DNA of 5,062 nt from NCBI GenBank assembly GCA_947246775.1, contig CAMXTM010000180.1, positions 1 to 5,062 on the forward strand. Direction: 5' to 3'. The notes under the pieces are model-generated. The model had not been told where the DNA came from, made no database searches, and worked only from the letters and a program-made list of their open reading frames with translations. This DNA is from an uncultured Clostridium sp. GTDB taxonomy: Bacteria > Bacillota > Clostridia > Lachnospirales > Anaerotignaceae. Made by a program: the position numbers and the translations under genes. Position 1 is the stretch's first letter, and every line of letters begins with the position of its first letter. Below, one piece after another: positions 1 to 5,062 of the stretch.

Positions 1-1455
1 ATATTAACAGTTGGTATTATTGCAGGAGGGAGTGTATTCGCATACGGGCAATACATGATAAACAAAATGGAGGAAGCTGTTAATATTGATACAATTTATA
101 GCGGAATTTCTGTAAATGGTATTGATGTTTCTGGAAAAACAAAAGAAGAAGCATTACAGCAGTTGCAACAGGAAGCAGATAATCATATCGGCAGCCAAAA
201 AATAACAATACAGCAAGAAGATAGAACTTGGGAGATACCTTTTTCAGAATTAGATGTAAAATATGATATAGAAGCATCTGTAGAGGAAGCATGGGAAACA
301 GGAAGAACAGGAGAATTGAAAGATAGATATAAAATTGTAACAGATGTAGCACAAAGTAAAAAAGATATTCCTGTTTCATACACATATGATAATCAAAAAG
401 TAAGAGAAAAGTTAGAAGTAATTTCCACAGAATTTAATGTAGATGCAAAAGATAGTACACTTACTAGAAAAAATGGTGCTTTTCAAATTACAGATGAGCA
501 AAAAGGCTATGCTATGGATATAGACCAAACACTTCCAAAAGTAGAGGCAATGCTGGAACAAAATACTGGTGGTGTAGTAGAACCAGAAATTACTGTAACA
601 GAACCAAAAGTAACAAAAGCTGATAATGAAAAAGTAACAGATTTAATAGGAACTTATAGTACAACATATTCTGCAAATGCAGCAGGAAGAAATGAAAACT
701 TAAGAGTAGGCTGTGTCAATATAGATGGTACTGTGATTGCACCAGGAGAAGTTTTTTCTATGAATGTTGGATTAGGACCTCAAACATATGCAAATGGCTA
801 TAAAGATGCAGGTGTGTATGTCAATGGAAAAGTGGAGCAAGGCGTAGCAGGTGGTGTTTGCCAGGTTACATCAACATTATATAATGCGGTCATATTGGCA
901 GAATTGGAAGTAGTAGAGAGATACCCTCACTCTATGACTGTAGGATATGTTCCATTAGGTAGAGATGCAGCCGTGGCAGGAGATTATAAAGACTTAAAAT
1001 TTAGAAATGATACAGAATATCCTGTTTATTTAGAAGCATATGCTAGAGATGGTAAAGTAGTATGTAATTTGTATGGACATGAAATACATGATGCAGGGCA
1101 TAAAGTAGATTTTGAAATGGTATTTGAGGGAACAATACCAAAGCCAGCAGAAAAAATAACAAAAGATGCTACAAAACCAGAGGGCTATAGACAGGTAACT
1201 TATACTGGAAAAACAGGTAGTAAAGTAAGTACCTATAAAATTATTACAGAGGGCGGAAAACAAATAAGTAAAGAATGGTTTTCTACTTCAACTTATCGAG
1301 CAACAGCCGATGAAGTAACTGTTGGAACAAAAAAAGCAGTAGTAGAAGCACCAAAAACAGAAACTCCAGCAGAAACACCAAGTACAGAGACACCAGAACA
1401 AACAAATATAGCAAGTAGTGAAGAAGCAGATAGTACACCAATTGGTGCTGAATAA
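1..1455 (+). CDS. Membrane-anchored VanW-domain cell-wall protein (5' end outside window)
   Basis: The frame is open from base 1, and the 18 codons before the first in-window ATG (position 55) encode a hydrophobic stretch (ILTVGIIAGGSVFAYGQY). This looks like the end of an N-terminal membrane anchor or signal, so position 55 is not the real start and the gene is cut by the window edge. Counting residues from the ATG at 55: about 14-40 carry the VNGIDVSG motif often seen near the anchor of this family; about 40-180 look like the peptidoglycan-binding (PG_binding_4) region; about 200-342 are the VanW domain, with APGEVFS (229-235), GGVCQVTSTLYNA (266-278, Cys269), PHS (291-293) and DLKFRN (313-318); about 360-426 resemble a G5-type beta domain; about 430-466 are a Glu/Thr/Pro-rich tail. 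The protein should sit outside the membrane and act on or bind peptidoglycan. Some VanW-domain proteins of Clostridioides difficile are reported to be L,D-transpeptidases; whether this one is remains inference. No vancomycin-resistance genes (vanH/A/X) lie next to it, so a housekeeping wall role is more likely than resistance. Confidence 0.93.
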   Translation: MLTVGIIAGGSVFAYGQYMINKMEEAVNIDTIYSGISVNGIDVSGKTKEEALQQLQQEADNHIGSQKITIQQEDRTWEIPFSELDVKYDIEASVEEAWETGRTGELKDRYKIVTDVAQSKKDIPVSYTYDNQKVREKLEVISTEFNVDAKDSTLTRKNGAFQITDEQKGYAMDIDQTLPKVEAMLEQNTGGVVEPEITVTEPKVTKADNEKVTDLIGTYSTTYSANAAGRNENLRVGCVNIDGTVIAPGEVFSMNVGLGPQTYANGYKDAGVYVNGKVEQGVAGGVCQVTSTLYNAVILAELEVVERYPHSMTVGYVPLGRDAAVAGDYKDLKFRNDTEYPVYLEAYARDGKVVCNLYGHEIHDAGHKVDFEMVFEGTIPKPAEKITKDATKPEGYRQVTYTGKTGSKVSTYKIITEGGKQISKEWFSTSTYRATADEVTVGTKKAVVEAPKTETPAETPSTETPEQTNIASSEEADSTPIGAE

Positions 1456-1465
1456 TAATTATTTG

Positions 1466-1500
1466 AGCGTATCGAAATTTTCGGTACGCTTGTTGTATTT
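1466..1500 (+). terminator. Terminator-like hairpin after the VanW gene
   Basis: AGCGTATCGA pairs with TCGGTACGCT (1466-1475 with 1481-1490, one G-T pair) around a small A/T loop that can close further. A T-rich but interrupted tail (TTGTTGTATTTT) follows. The hairpin starts 10 bases after the VanW stop codon. The imperfect T-tract suggests an intrinsic terminator that may be leaky, so crcB could be reached partly by read-through. I saw no clear separate promoter for crcB between the hairpin and its start. Confidence 0.55.
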
Positions 1501-1507
1501 TAATGGT

Positions 1508-1515
1508 AAAGGAGG
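1508..1515 (+). promoter_or_regulatory. Ribosome binding site that sets the crcB start
   Basis: AAAGGAGG is a near-perfect Shine-Dalgarno sequence 7 bases before the ATG at 1523. It decides the start: the same frame is open upstream to an ATG at 1418, but that one lies inside the VanW coding region and would add 35 residues that do not belong to the family. Confidence 0.9.
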
Positions 1516-1522
1516 CATAAAA

Positions 1523-1888
1523 ATGATACAATGTTTGATAGTGGGTATAGGGGGAGGCATAGGTGCTATATTTCGATATTTGTTAAGCAAAATTCCTGTA
1601 CCAGTTGTTACAACATTTCCTGTTATGACACTATGCATTAACATAATAGGCGCATTTGTGATAGGGCTTGTAGTTGGAGGAGCAACAAAGTATAATATGT
1701 CAGAAAAAACAATATTATTTTTAAAAACTGGACTCTGTGGAGGATTCACAACATTTTCTACATTTTCATTAGAAAGTATTACATTGATAGAACAAAAAAA
1801 TAATATTGCAGCATTTTGTTATATTGTTTGTAGTATATTGTTTTGTTTAATAGGTGTGTGGTTAGGAAAAAAGATACTGTATGAGTAA
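1523..1888 (+). CDS. crcB: CrcB/Fluc fluoride ion channel
   Basis: The product (121 aa) is a small four-helix membrane protein that lets fluoride leave the cell; family members work as antiparallel dual-topology dimers. Visible family marks are the N-terminal GGGIGAIFRY motif (residues 10-19, with Arg18), Asn40 in helix 2 (NIIGAF), and the helix-3 break GLCGGFTTFSTFS (70-82). Phe78 and Phe81 correspond to the two phenylalanines lining the fluoride path, and the Gly/Thr residues there to the central sodium site. Hydrophobic segments run at about 3-20, 33-54, 63-90 and 96-116. The length is normal for the family. Only one copy is present, which fits a self-pairing homodimer, although many Firmicutes carry two adjacent crcB genes. 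The following gene starts 11 bases downstream, so the two are probably co-transcribed. No fluoride riboswitch is visible in the short upstream gap. Confidence 0.95.
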   Translation: MIQCLIVGIGGGIGAIFRYLLSKIPVPVVTTFPVMTLCINIIGAFVIGLVVGGATKYNMSEKTILFLKTGLCGGFTTFSTFSLESITLIEQKNNIAAFCYIVCSILFCLIGVWLGKKILYE

Positions 1889-1899
1889 GGAGAGATAAT

Positions 1900-2889
1900 A
1901 TGGAAATAGGAAAGATACCACCAGAAATATTAAATCGTATTGTTTTAAATCCCATAAACAATTACAATTTAAAAAGGAATGATGTTTATTTAAGACCAAA
2001 AACAGGGGAAGATTGTTCTGCTGTAACATTTGGCGAGGAACTTTGTGTACTGTCAGCAGACCCTATTACGGGGGCAGAACAAGATATTGGATATATTGCA
2101 GTTCATATTAATTGTAATGACATTGCATCAAGTGGAGCAGAACCAGTAGGAATCCTTTTGACAATATTGTTGCCTGAGGGAAGTATAGAACAAACCTTAT
2201 CTGATATTATGTCAGGGGCATATGAAGCAGCAAAAGAAGTTGGTATAGAAATATTGGGAGGTCATACAGAAGTAACAAATGTTGTAAATAAAGCTGTAAT
2301 TTCTGCTGCTGTGATAGGAAGAACAGATAAAAATAATTTTATTGCAACAGGTGGTGCAAAAGTGGGGCAAGATGTAATTATGACAAAATGGGCAGGATTA
2401 GAGGGAACAGTGATAATAGCGAAAGAATATGAACAAATATTGTCTGACAAAATAGATAGTGTATTACTTCATAAAGCAAAATCTATGAGAGGTTTTTTGT
2501 CTGTCATAAAAGAAAGTAGGATTGCTAGAAAAATGGGAGCAACAGCAATGCATGATGTCACAGAGGGCGGCATATTAGGAGCAGTTTGGGAAATAGCAGA
2601 CTGTTCTGGTACAGGCATTACAGTGGAATTAGATAAAATCCCAGTAAAAGAAGAAACAAGGGCAATTTGTGAAATGGGACATATTAGCCCTTATGAACTC
2701 ATTTCAAGCGGAAGTATGATTATAACTGCTTTTGATGGACAAAAAATAGTAGAAGCATTGCAAAAAGAGGGAATTGAAAGTGCTGTAATAGGAAAAATTA
2801 CAGAAAAGGACAAGTATGTCATACAACATGGTAATATAGAGCAATTAAATCAGCCAAAGAGCGATGCCCTATATTCTATAAAGTTTTAA
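1900..2889 (+). CDS. PurM/AIR-synthase-superfamily protein, HypE-like but without the HypE tail
   Basis: The product (329 aa) has the two-domain layout of the PurM/HypE/ThiL/SelD superfamily of ATP-using enzymes. In the N-terminal domain (about 30-143) I see GEDCSAV (36-42), SADPITG (52-58), the CND motif (72-74) followed by ASSGAEPVG, and GGHTE (120-124), which in this fold carry the ATP and metal ligands. The C-terminal domain (about 155-305) has HDVTEGG (218-224) and ISSGSMIIT (268-276). True HypE ends in a short Pro-Arg-x-Cys tail that carries the carbamoyl/cyanide group during [NiFe]-hydrogenase assembly; this protein ends in DALYSIKF with no cysteine, and no hyp or hydrogenase genes are near. 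I therefore call the fold but not the substrate. The start is supported by AAGGAG overlapping the crcB stop codon, 6 bases before the ATG. Tight spacing after crcB indicates one transcript. Automatic annotation may name it AIR synthase or HypE; purine-synthesis PurM is unlikely given the context. Confidence 0.85.
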   Translation: MEIGKIPPEILNRIVLNPINNYNLKRNDVYLRPKTGEDCSAVTFGEELCVLSADPITGAEQDIGYIAVHINCNDIASSGAEPVGILLTILLPEGSIEQTLSDIMSGAYEAAKEVGIEILGGHTEVTNVVNKAVISAAVIGRTDKNNFIATGGAKVGQDVIMTKWAGLEGTVIIAKEYEQILSDKIDSVLLHKAKSMRGFLSVIKESRIARKMGATAMHDVTEGGILGAVWEIADCSGTGITVELDKIPVKEETRAICEMGHISPYELISSGSMIITAFDGQKIVEALQKEGIESAVIGKITEKDKYVIQHGNIEQLNQPKSDALYSIKF

Positions 2890-2938
2890 TTTCCTATTCA
2901 GTTTGAAGTTTTTTCTTCAAAATAAAAAAAATAAGTGT

Positions 2939-2962
2939 AAAAGTGGGTTTTATCCCCTTTTT
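2939..2962 (+). terminator. Probable intrinsic terminator after the crcB/PurM-like pair
   Basis: AAAAGTGGG and CCCCTTTTT can fold around a six-base loop (2948-2953), with one T bulged or mismatched. The GC-rich top followed by a T-run resembles a rho-independent terminator, although the T-run is also the descending arm. It sits about 50 bases past the stop codon at 2889. The AT-only hairpin nearer the stop (2902-2921) is weaker. Confidence 0.5.
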
Positions 2963-3117
2963 ACTGTCAAAAAAAGATAAATATTTCACAACTTTGTAAT
3001 TTTTTTTATTCAACAGCATTGCTTTTATAAATTTTATATTATTTTTATTAAAAAAATAAATACGAATAAAACAATATTTTGATTTATTTTAATATAAAAT
3101 AACAGCACTATGTACTA

Positions 3118-3160
3118 CGTCAAAATATAAAAAATAAATATTTTTCGTCAAAAATTATAT
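3118..3160 (+). repeat. Two similar CGTCAAAA-type elements upstream of the promoter
   Basis: CGTCAAAATATA (3118-3129) and CGTCAAAAATTATA (3146-3159) differ mainly by small insertions and are 28 bases apart. A looser match, TGTCAAAAAAAGATA, starts at 2965. The pair ends 8 bases before the -35 element, where an activator site or A/T-rich UP element would lie. In DNA this rich in A and T, chance similarity is quite possible. Confidence 0.3.
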
Positions 3161-3167
3161 TTTTCTA

Positions 3168-3196
3168 TTGATTTTTATAGCAATTTATTGTATGAT
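3168..3196 (+). promoter_or_regulatory. Sigma-A-type promoter of the aminotransferase gene
   Basis: TTGATT (3168-3173) and TATGAT (3191-3196) are separated by exactly 17 bases, each one or two changes from the TTGACA/TATAAT consensus. Transcription should begin near 3203, giving a leader of about 130 nt before the start codon at 3335. The A/T-rich DNA just upstream could act as an UP element. A second TATAAT at 3255-3260 has no good -35 partner at the right distance, so this is the best candidate. Confidence 0.65.
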
Positions 3197-3210
3197 GTTT
3201 ATAGCGAAAT

Positions 3211-3241
3211 GCAGAGTGTTGAAAAAATAACAGGATTCTGC
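3211..3241 (+). ncRNA. Stem-loop at the 5' end of the aminotransferase leader
   Basis: GCAGAG (3211-3216) pairs with TTCTGC (3236-3241, one G-T pair) and TGTT (3217-3220) with AACA (3229-3232), leaving a three-base GGA bulge and an A-rich eight-base loop. If transcription starts near 3203, the structure lies within the first 10-40 nt of the mRNA, a position where stem-loops can slow 5' decay. It has no T-run after it, so it is not a terminator. A regulatory role is inference only. Confidence 0.35.
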
Positions 3242-3334
3242 AAAAATGTAATATTATAATGAAATAAATTACAATGAAGTAAAACAATTTAGTTTCTATG
3301 CTATTATTTTATTAATTGAAAGGATTGATTTGCA

Positions 3335-4513
3335 ATGAGAAATTTTATCGCAAAACACGTTGAAGAAATGCCACCATCTGGAATTAGAAAGTTTTTTGAT
3401 GTAGCTGCTACTATGAAAGACGTTGTTTCTTTAGGCGTTGGTGAGCCAGATTTTAAAACTCCTGAACATGTTAGACAAGCAGCTATTGAATCTTTACAAG
3501 AAGGAAAAACAAGATATTCTTCTAATCAAGGTATGCCTGAATTAAGACAAGTAATTTCTGATTATCTTGATAGAAGATTCCACACAAAATATGACCCTGC
3601 TGACCAAATTCTTTGTACAATCGGTGCTTCTGAAGCGATTGATATTGCATTAAGAACAATTATAGAGCCAGGTGATGAAATTCTTGTTGTAGAACCATCT
3701 TATGTATCTTACAAACCAAGCATTACATTACAAGGTGGCGTACCTGTTGTATTAACAACAAAAGTAGAAAACGAATTTAGATTAACACCAGAAGAATTGG
3801 AATCTGCTATTACACCAAAAACAAAAGCATTGATTTTCCCATATCCAAACAACCCAACTGGTGGTATTATGGAAAAAGCAGACTTAGAAAAAATCGCTCC
3901 TGTATTGATTAAACATGATATTCTTGTTATTAGTGATGAAATTTATGCAGAATTGACATATGGTGGTTTAGACCATGTTTCTATTGCGTCTATACCTGGA
4001 ATGTATGAAAGAACAATCGTACTGAATGGTTTTGCAAAATCTTTTGCTATGACAGGCTGGAGATTAGGCTATGCAGCAGGTCCTAAAGATTTAATATTAG
4101 CTATGAATAAAGTTCATGCATATGTAATTATGTGTGCGCCTACAATGAGCCAATACGCTGGTATTGAAGCGTTAAAAGACCCTGTACAATGTGACAAAGA
4201 TGTAGCAGCGATGAGAGAATCCTATGATGAAAGAAGAAAATATTTAATCAGCGAATTTAACAGATTAGGTATGACTTGCTTTGAACCAAAAGGTGCATTT
4301 TATGTATTCCCATCTATTCAGTTAACAGGTTTAACATCTGCTGAATTCTGTGACAAGATGTTATTTGAGGGTAGAGTAGCAGTTGTTCCAGGTACAGCAT
4401 TTGGTGACTGCGGTGAGGGATTCATTAGAATTTCTTATGCATATTCTATGGACGAATTAAAATTTGCGATTGGCAAGATTGAAGCGTTCTTAAAACAAAT
4501 TGGAAAATTATGA
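3335..4513 (+). CDS. Class I/II PLP-dependent aminotransferase
   Basis: The product (392 aa) is a cytosolic fold-type I aminotransferase that moves an amino group between an amino acid and a 2-oxo acid through pyridoxal phosphate. Key features, in order: SLGVGEPDF (32-40) at the substrate entrance; GASEA (97-101) for phosphate binding; PSYVSY (121-126), with Tyr123 in place to stack on the cofactor; NNPTG (172-176, Asn173); SDEIY (200-204, Asp201 pairing with the pyridine nitrogen); NGFAKSFAMTGWRLGY (231-246), with Lys235 as the PLP-binding lysine; and FIRISYA (363-369), with Arg365 for the substrate carboxylate. All catalytic residues are present and the length is normal. It resembles the PatA-like group (aromatic or N-acetyl-diaminopimelate aminotransferases of Firmicutes), but the substrate cannot be read from sequence. 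AAAGGA at 3319-3324 supports the start. It appears monocistronic, with its own promoter and terminator. It uses GTT, GCT and TCT codons more than the upstream genes, which suggests higher expression. Confidence 0.95.
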   Translation: MRNFIAKHVEEMPPSGIRKFFDVAATMKDVVSLGVGEPDFKTPEHVRQAAIESLQEGKTRYSSNQGMPELRQVISDYLDRRFHTKYDPADQILCTIGASEAIDIALRTIIEPGDEILVVEPSYVSYKPSITLQGGVPVVLTTKVENEFRLTPEELESAITPKTKALIFPYPNNPTGGIMEKADLEKIAPVLIKHDILVISDEIYAELTYGGLDHVSIASIPGMYERTIVLNGFAKSFAMTGWRLGYAAGPKDLILAMNKVHAYVIMCAPTMSQYAGIEALKDPVQCDKDVAAMRESYDERRKYLISEFNRLGMTCFEPKGAFYVFPSIQLTGLTSAEFCDKMLFEGRVAVVPGTAFGDCGEGFIRISYAYSMDELKFAIGKIEAFLKQIGKL

Positions 4514-4557
4514 TAATTCATTTCTTTTTTAACTTCTCTTTATTGTGATAAACGAAT

Positions 4558-4604
4558 AAGGACACACTGCAAAGTGTGTCCTTGTTTGTTGTGTTATTAT
4601 TTTC
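4558..4604. terminator. Bidirectional terminator between convergent genes
   Basis: AAGGACACACT (4558-4568) and AGTGTGTCCTT (4573-4583) form a perfect 11-bp stem with a GCAA loop, a GNRA-type tetraloop when read on the plus strand. On the plus strand it is followed by the T-rich GTTTGTTGTGTTATTATTTT; on the minus strand by a weaker run beginning ATTCGTTTAT. It lies 44 bases after the aminotransferase stop and 13 bases beyond the regulator stop, so it can serve both genes. Confidence 0.88.
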
Positions 4605-4959
4605 CGAACCATGATAAAAAAACAGATAATCTTTCTAAGTCTTGGTTAGATAATTTTTCTATTCTTTTGTGTAATTGTGTACGTAATGAGGCAGTAGCTT
4701 TTTTATCATTGTAACTTTCAAAGCCCTCAAAAAATTCAGCGGGAGTCATTTCAAAAAATATCATAATATTGAACAATTCTCTAATAGATGGTAAAGACTT
4801 TTTGTTTACAATTGAACCAATGTAAGAACCAGATTTTCCTAGTTGGAGGCTTAAAGCATGTTCAGATAAATTTTTTTGTATTCTTAATTCTGTAATTCGG
4901 TTTCTCAAAAATGCTTCATATTTTGGTATATCTAATTCAAAATATAAATCTTTCTCCAT
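4597..4959 (-). CDS. XRE-family helix-turn-helix transcriptional regulator
   Basis: The product (120 aa) is a small cytosolic DNA-binding protein. Residues about 14-75 form a Cro/C1-type (HTH_3) domain: FLRNRITELRIQKNLSE begins helix 1, SEHALSLQLG (32-41) is helix 2, and SGSYIGSIVN (43-52) is the recognition helix, followed by the family's typical LPS...LFNIMIFFEMTPAEFF segment. The C-terminal 40 residues (LHKRIEKLSNQDLERLSVFLSWFGK) are amphipathic and probably serve dimerisation; no sensor or enzyme domain is visible. It resembles stand-alone XRE regulators common in Lachnospiraceae and related clostridia. The start is supported by AAGGAG (plus-strand 4968-4973), 8 bases before the ATG. The targets are unknown; it may control itself or a divergent gene to the right. 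There is no partner toxin beside it within the window. Confidence 0.88.
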   Translation of the reverse strand: MEKDLYFELDIPKYEAFLRNRITELRIQKNLSEHALSLQLGKSGSYIGSIVNKKSLPSIRELFNIMIFFEMTPAEFFEGFESYNDKKATASLRTQLHKRIEKLSNQDLERLSVFLSWFGK

Positions 4960-4973
4960 TATGTTTTCTCCTT

Positions 4974-5062
4974 GTTTTAGTATTTAATATGTTAGATTTA
5001 TATTACCAATTTTTTGTGTAAATTGATATAGAATAACTAATAAAAAAATAAATAAAGGACAC
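4974..5062. promoter_or_regulatory. Upstream region of the XRE gene, possibly divergent
   Basis: This AT-rich segment must hold the regulator's promoter, but no -35/-10 pair stands out; on the minus strand TTGGTA with TAAATA 17 bases on is a weak candidate. A 6-bp inverted repeat, TAATAT (4985-4990) and ATATTA (5000-5005), and an imperfect one, TTACCAA (5003-5009) and TTGTGTAA (5014-5021), could be operator sites. On the plus strand the window ends with AAAGGA (5054-5059), which may be the ribosome binding site of a divergent gene starting just past the edge. Confidence 0.35.

Larger units (their letters stand above)
2890..3334. other. AT-rich intergenic region without a gene
   Basis: This 445-base stretch has stops in all frames and no coding region I can support. 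It holds the probable terminator (2939-2962), a very A/T-rich middle part with long A and T runs, a pair of similar sequences at 3118-3129 and 3146-3158, the promoter at 3168-3196, and the leader of the aminotransferase mRNA. I saw no tRNA-like cloverleaf, T-box core or other known riboswitch consensus by eye; a covariance-model search was not possible. Confidence 0.75.

Noticed and set aside
55..57. First in-window ATG as the VanW gene start
   Set aside because: The frame is open to base 1 and encodes a hydrophobic membrane segment directly upstream; no Shine-Dalgarno sits at proper spacing before this ATG.
80..385. Antisense open frames over the VanW gene and others, such as 1030-1263, 1459-1749 and 2262-2450 on the minus strand
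   Set aside because: They are shadows of real genes: low-complexity, Leu/Phe/Tyr-rich translations without ribosome binding sites or family motifs.
1418..1522. Upstream in-frame ATG that would lengthen CrcB by 35 residues
   Set aside because: It lies within the VanW coding region, has no ribosome binding site, and adds sequence foreign to CrcB; the ATG at 1523 has AAAGGAGG at ideal spacing.
1900..2889. Calling this gene hypE or purM
   Set aside because: The C-terminal cysteine tail of HypE is absent and neither hydrogenase-maturation nor purine-synthesis genes are nearby, so only the superfamily is supported.
2902..2921. Hairpin TTTGAAG/CTTCAAA just after the PurM-like gene
   Set aside because: The stem is short and AT-rich and is followed by A residues rather than T residues on the plus strand, so it is not a convincing terminator.
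3209..3259. Short 16-codon reading frame in the aminotransferase leader (MQSVEKITGFCKNVIL)
   Set aside because: It has no Shine-Dalgarno, starts only a few bases from the predicted transcript start, and has no run of regulatory codons typical of attenuation peptides.
3247..3273. TGTAAT/ATTACA inverted repeat in the leader
   Set aside because: Six AT-rich base pairs around a 15-base loop are unstable and expected by chance in this composition.
1..5062. A defence system, mobile element or toxin-antitoxin module
   Set aside because: I saw no transposase, integrase, nuclease or toxin-like protein, no terminal repeats and no CRISPR-like repeats; the lone XRE regulator has no partner inside the window.

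Overview
The window looks like chromosomal DNA of a low-GC, Gram-positive, anaerobic-type Firmicute, probably a clostridium or a member of the Lachnospirales. The evidence is the strong A/T bias at third codon positions, strong AGGAGG-type ribosome binding sites, AT-rich intergenic DNA, and the protein families present: a membrane-anchored VanW-domain protein, a short CrcB, and an XRE regulator of a type I associate with Lachnospiraceae. The genus cannot be fixed from sequence reading alone. I see no rRNA, tRNA, CRISPR array, insertion sequence or phage gene.

Layout, left to right: (1) Positions 1-1455 (+) hold the 3' part of a gene for a cell-surface VanW-domain protein. Its reading frame is open through the left edge of the window and includes a membrane segment, so the true start lies outside. 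(2) A terminator-like hairpin (1466-1490) is followed by crcB (1523-1888, fluoride channel) and, 11 bases on, a PurM/AIR-synthase-superfamily gene (1900-2889); the last two form a tight pair. (3) Positions 2890-3334 are a non-coding, very AT-rich spacer with a probable terminator near its left end and a good sigma-A-type promoter at 3168-3196. (4) Positions 3335-4513 (+) encode a fold-type I PLP-dependent aminotransferase, expressed alone from that promoter with a leader of about 130 nt. (5) A perfect 11-bp hairpin (4558-4583) serves as a shared terminator for the aminotransferase and for the convergent XRE-type regulator gene (4959-4597, -). (6) The last 100 bases are the upstream region of the regulator and may also drive a divergent gene beyond the right edge.

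The genes do not form one obvious pathway. The VanW protein is a cell-wall protein, CrcB protects against fluoride, the PurM-like protein is an ATP-using enzyme of unknown substrate, and the aminotransferase belongs to general amino-acid metabolism. I do not see a convincing new multi-gene system. The points most worth a second look are the intact cysteine motif of the VanW domain (a candidate non-canonical L,D-transpeptidase), the HypE-like protein lacking the HypE cysteine tail and paired with crcB, and the long structured leader of the aminotransferase gene.
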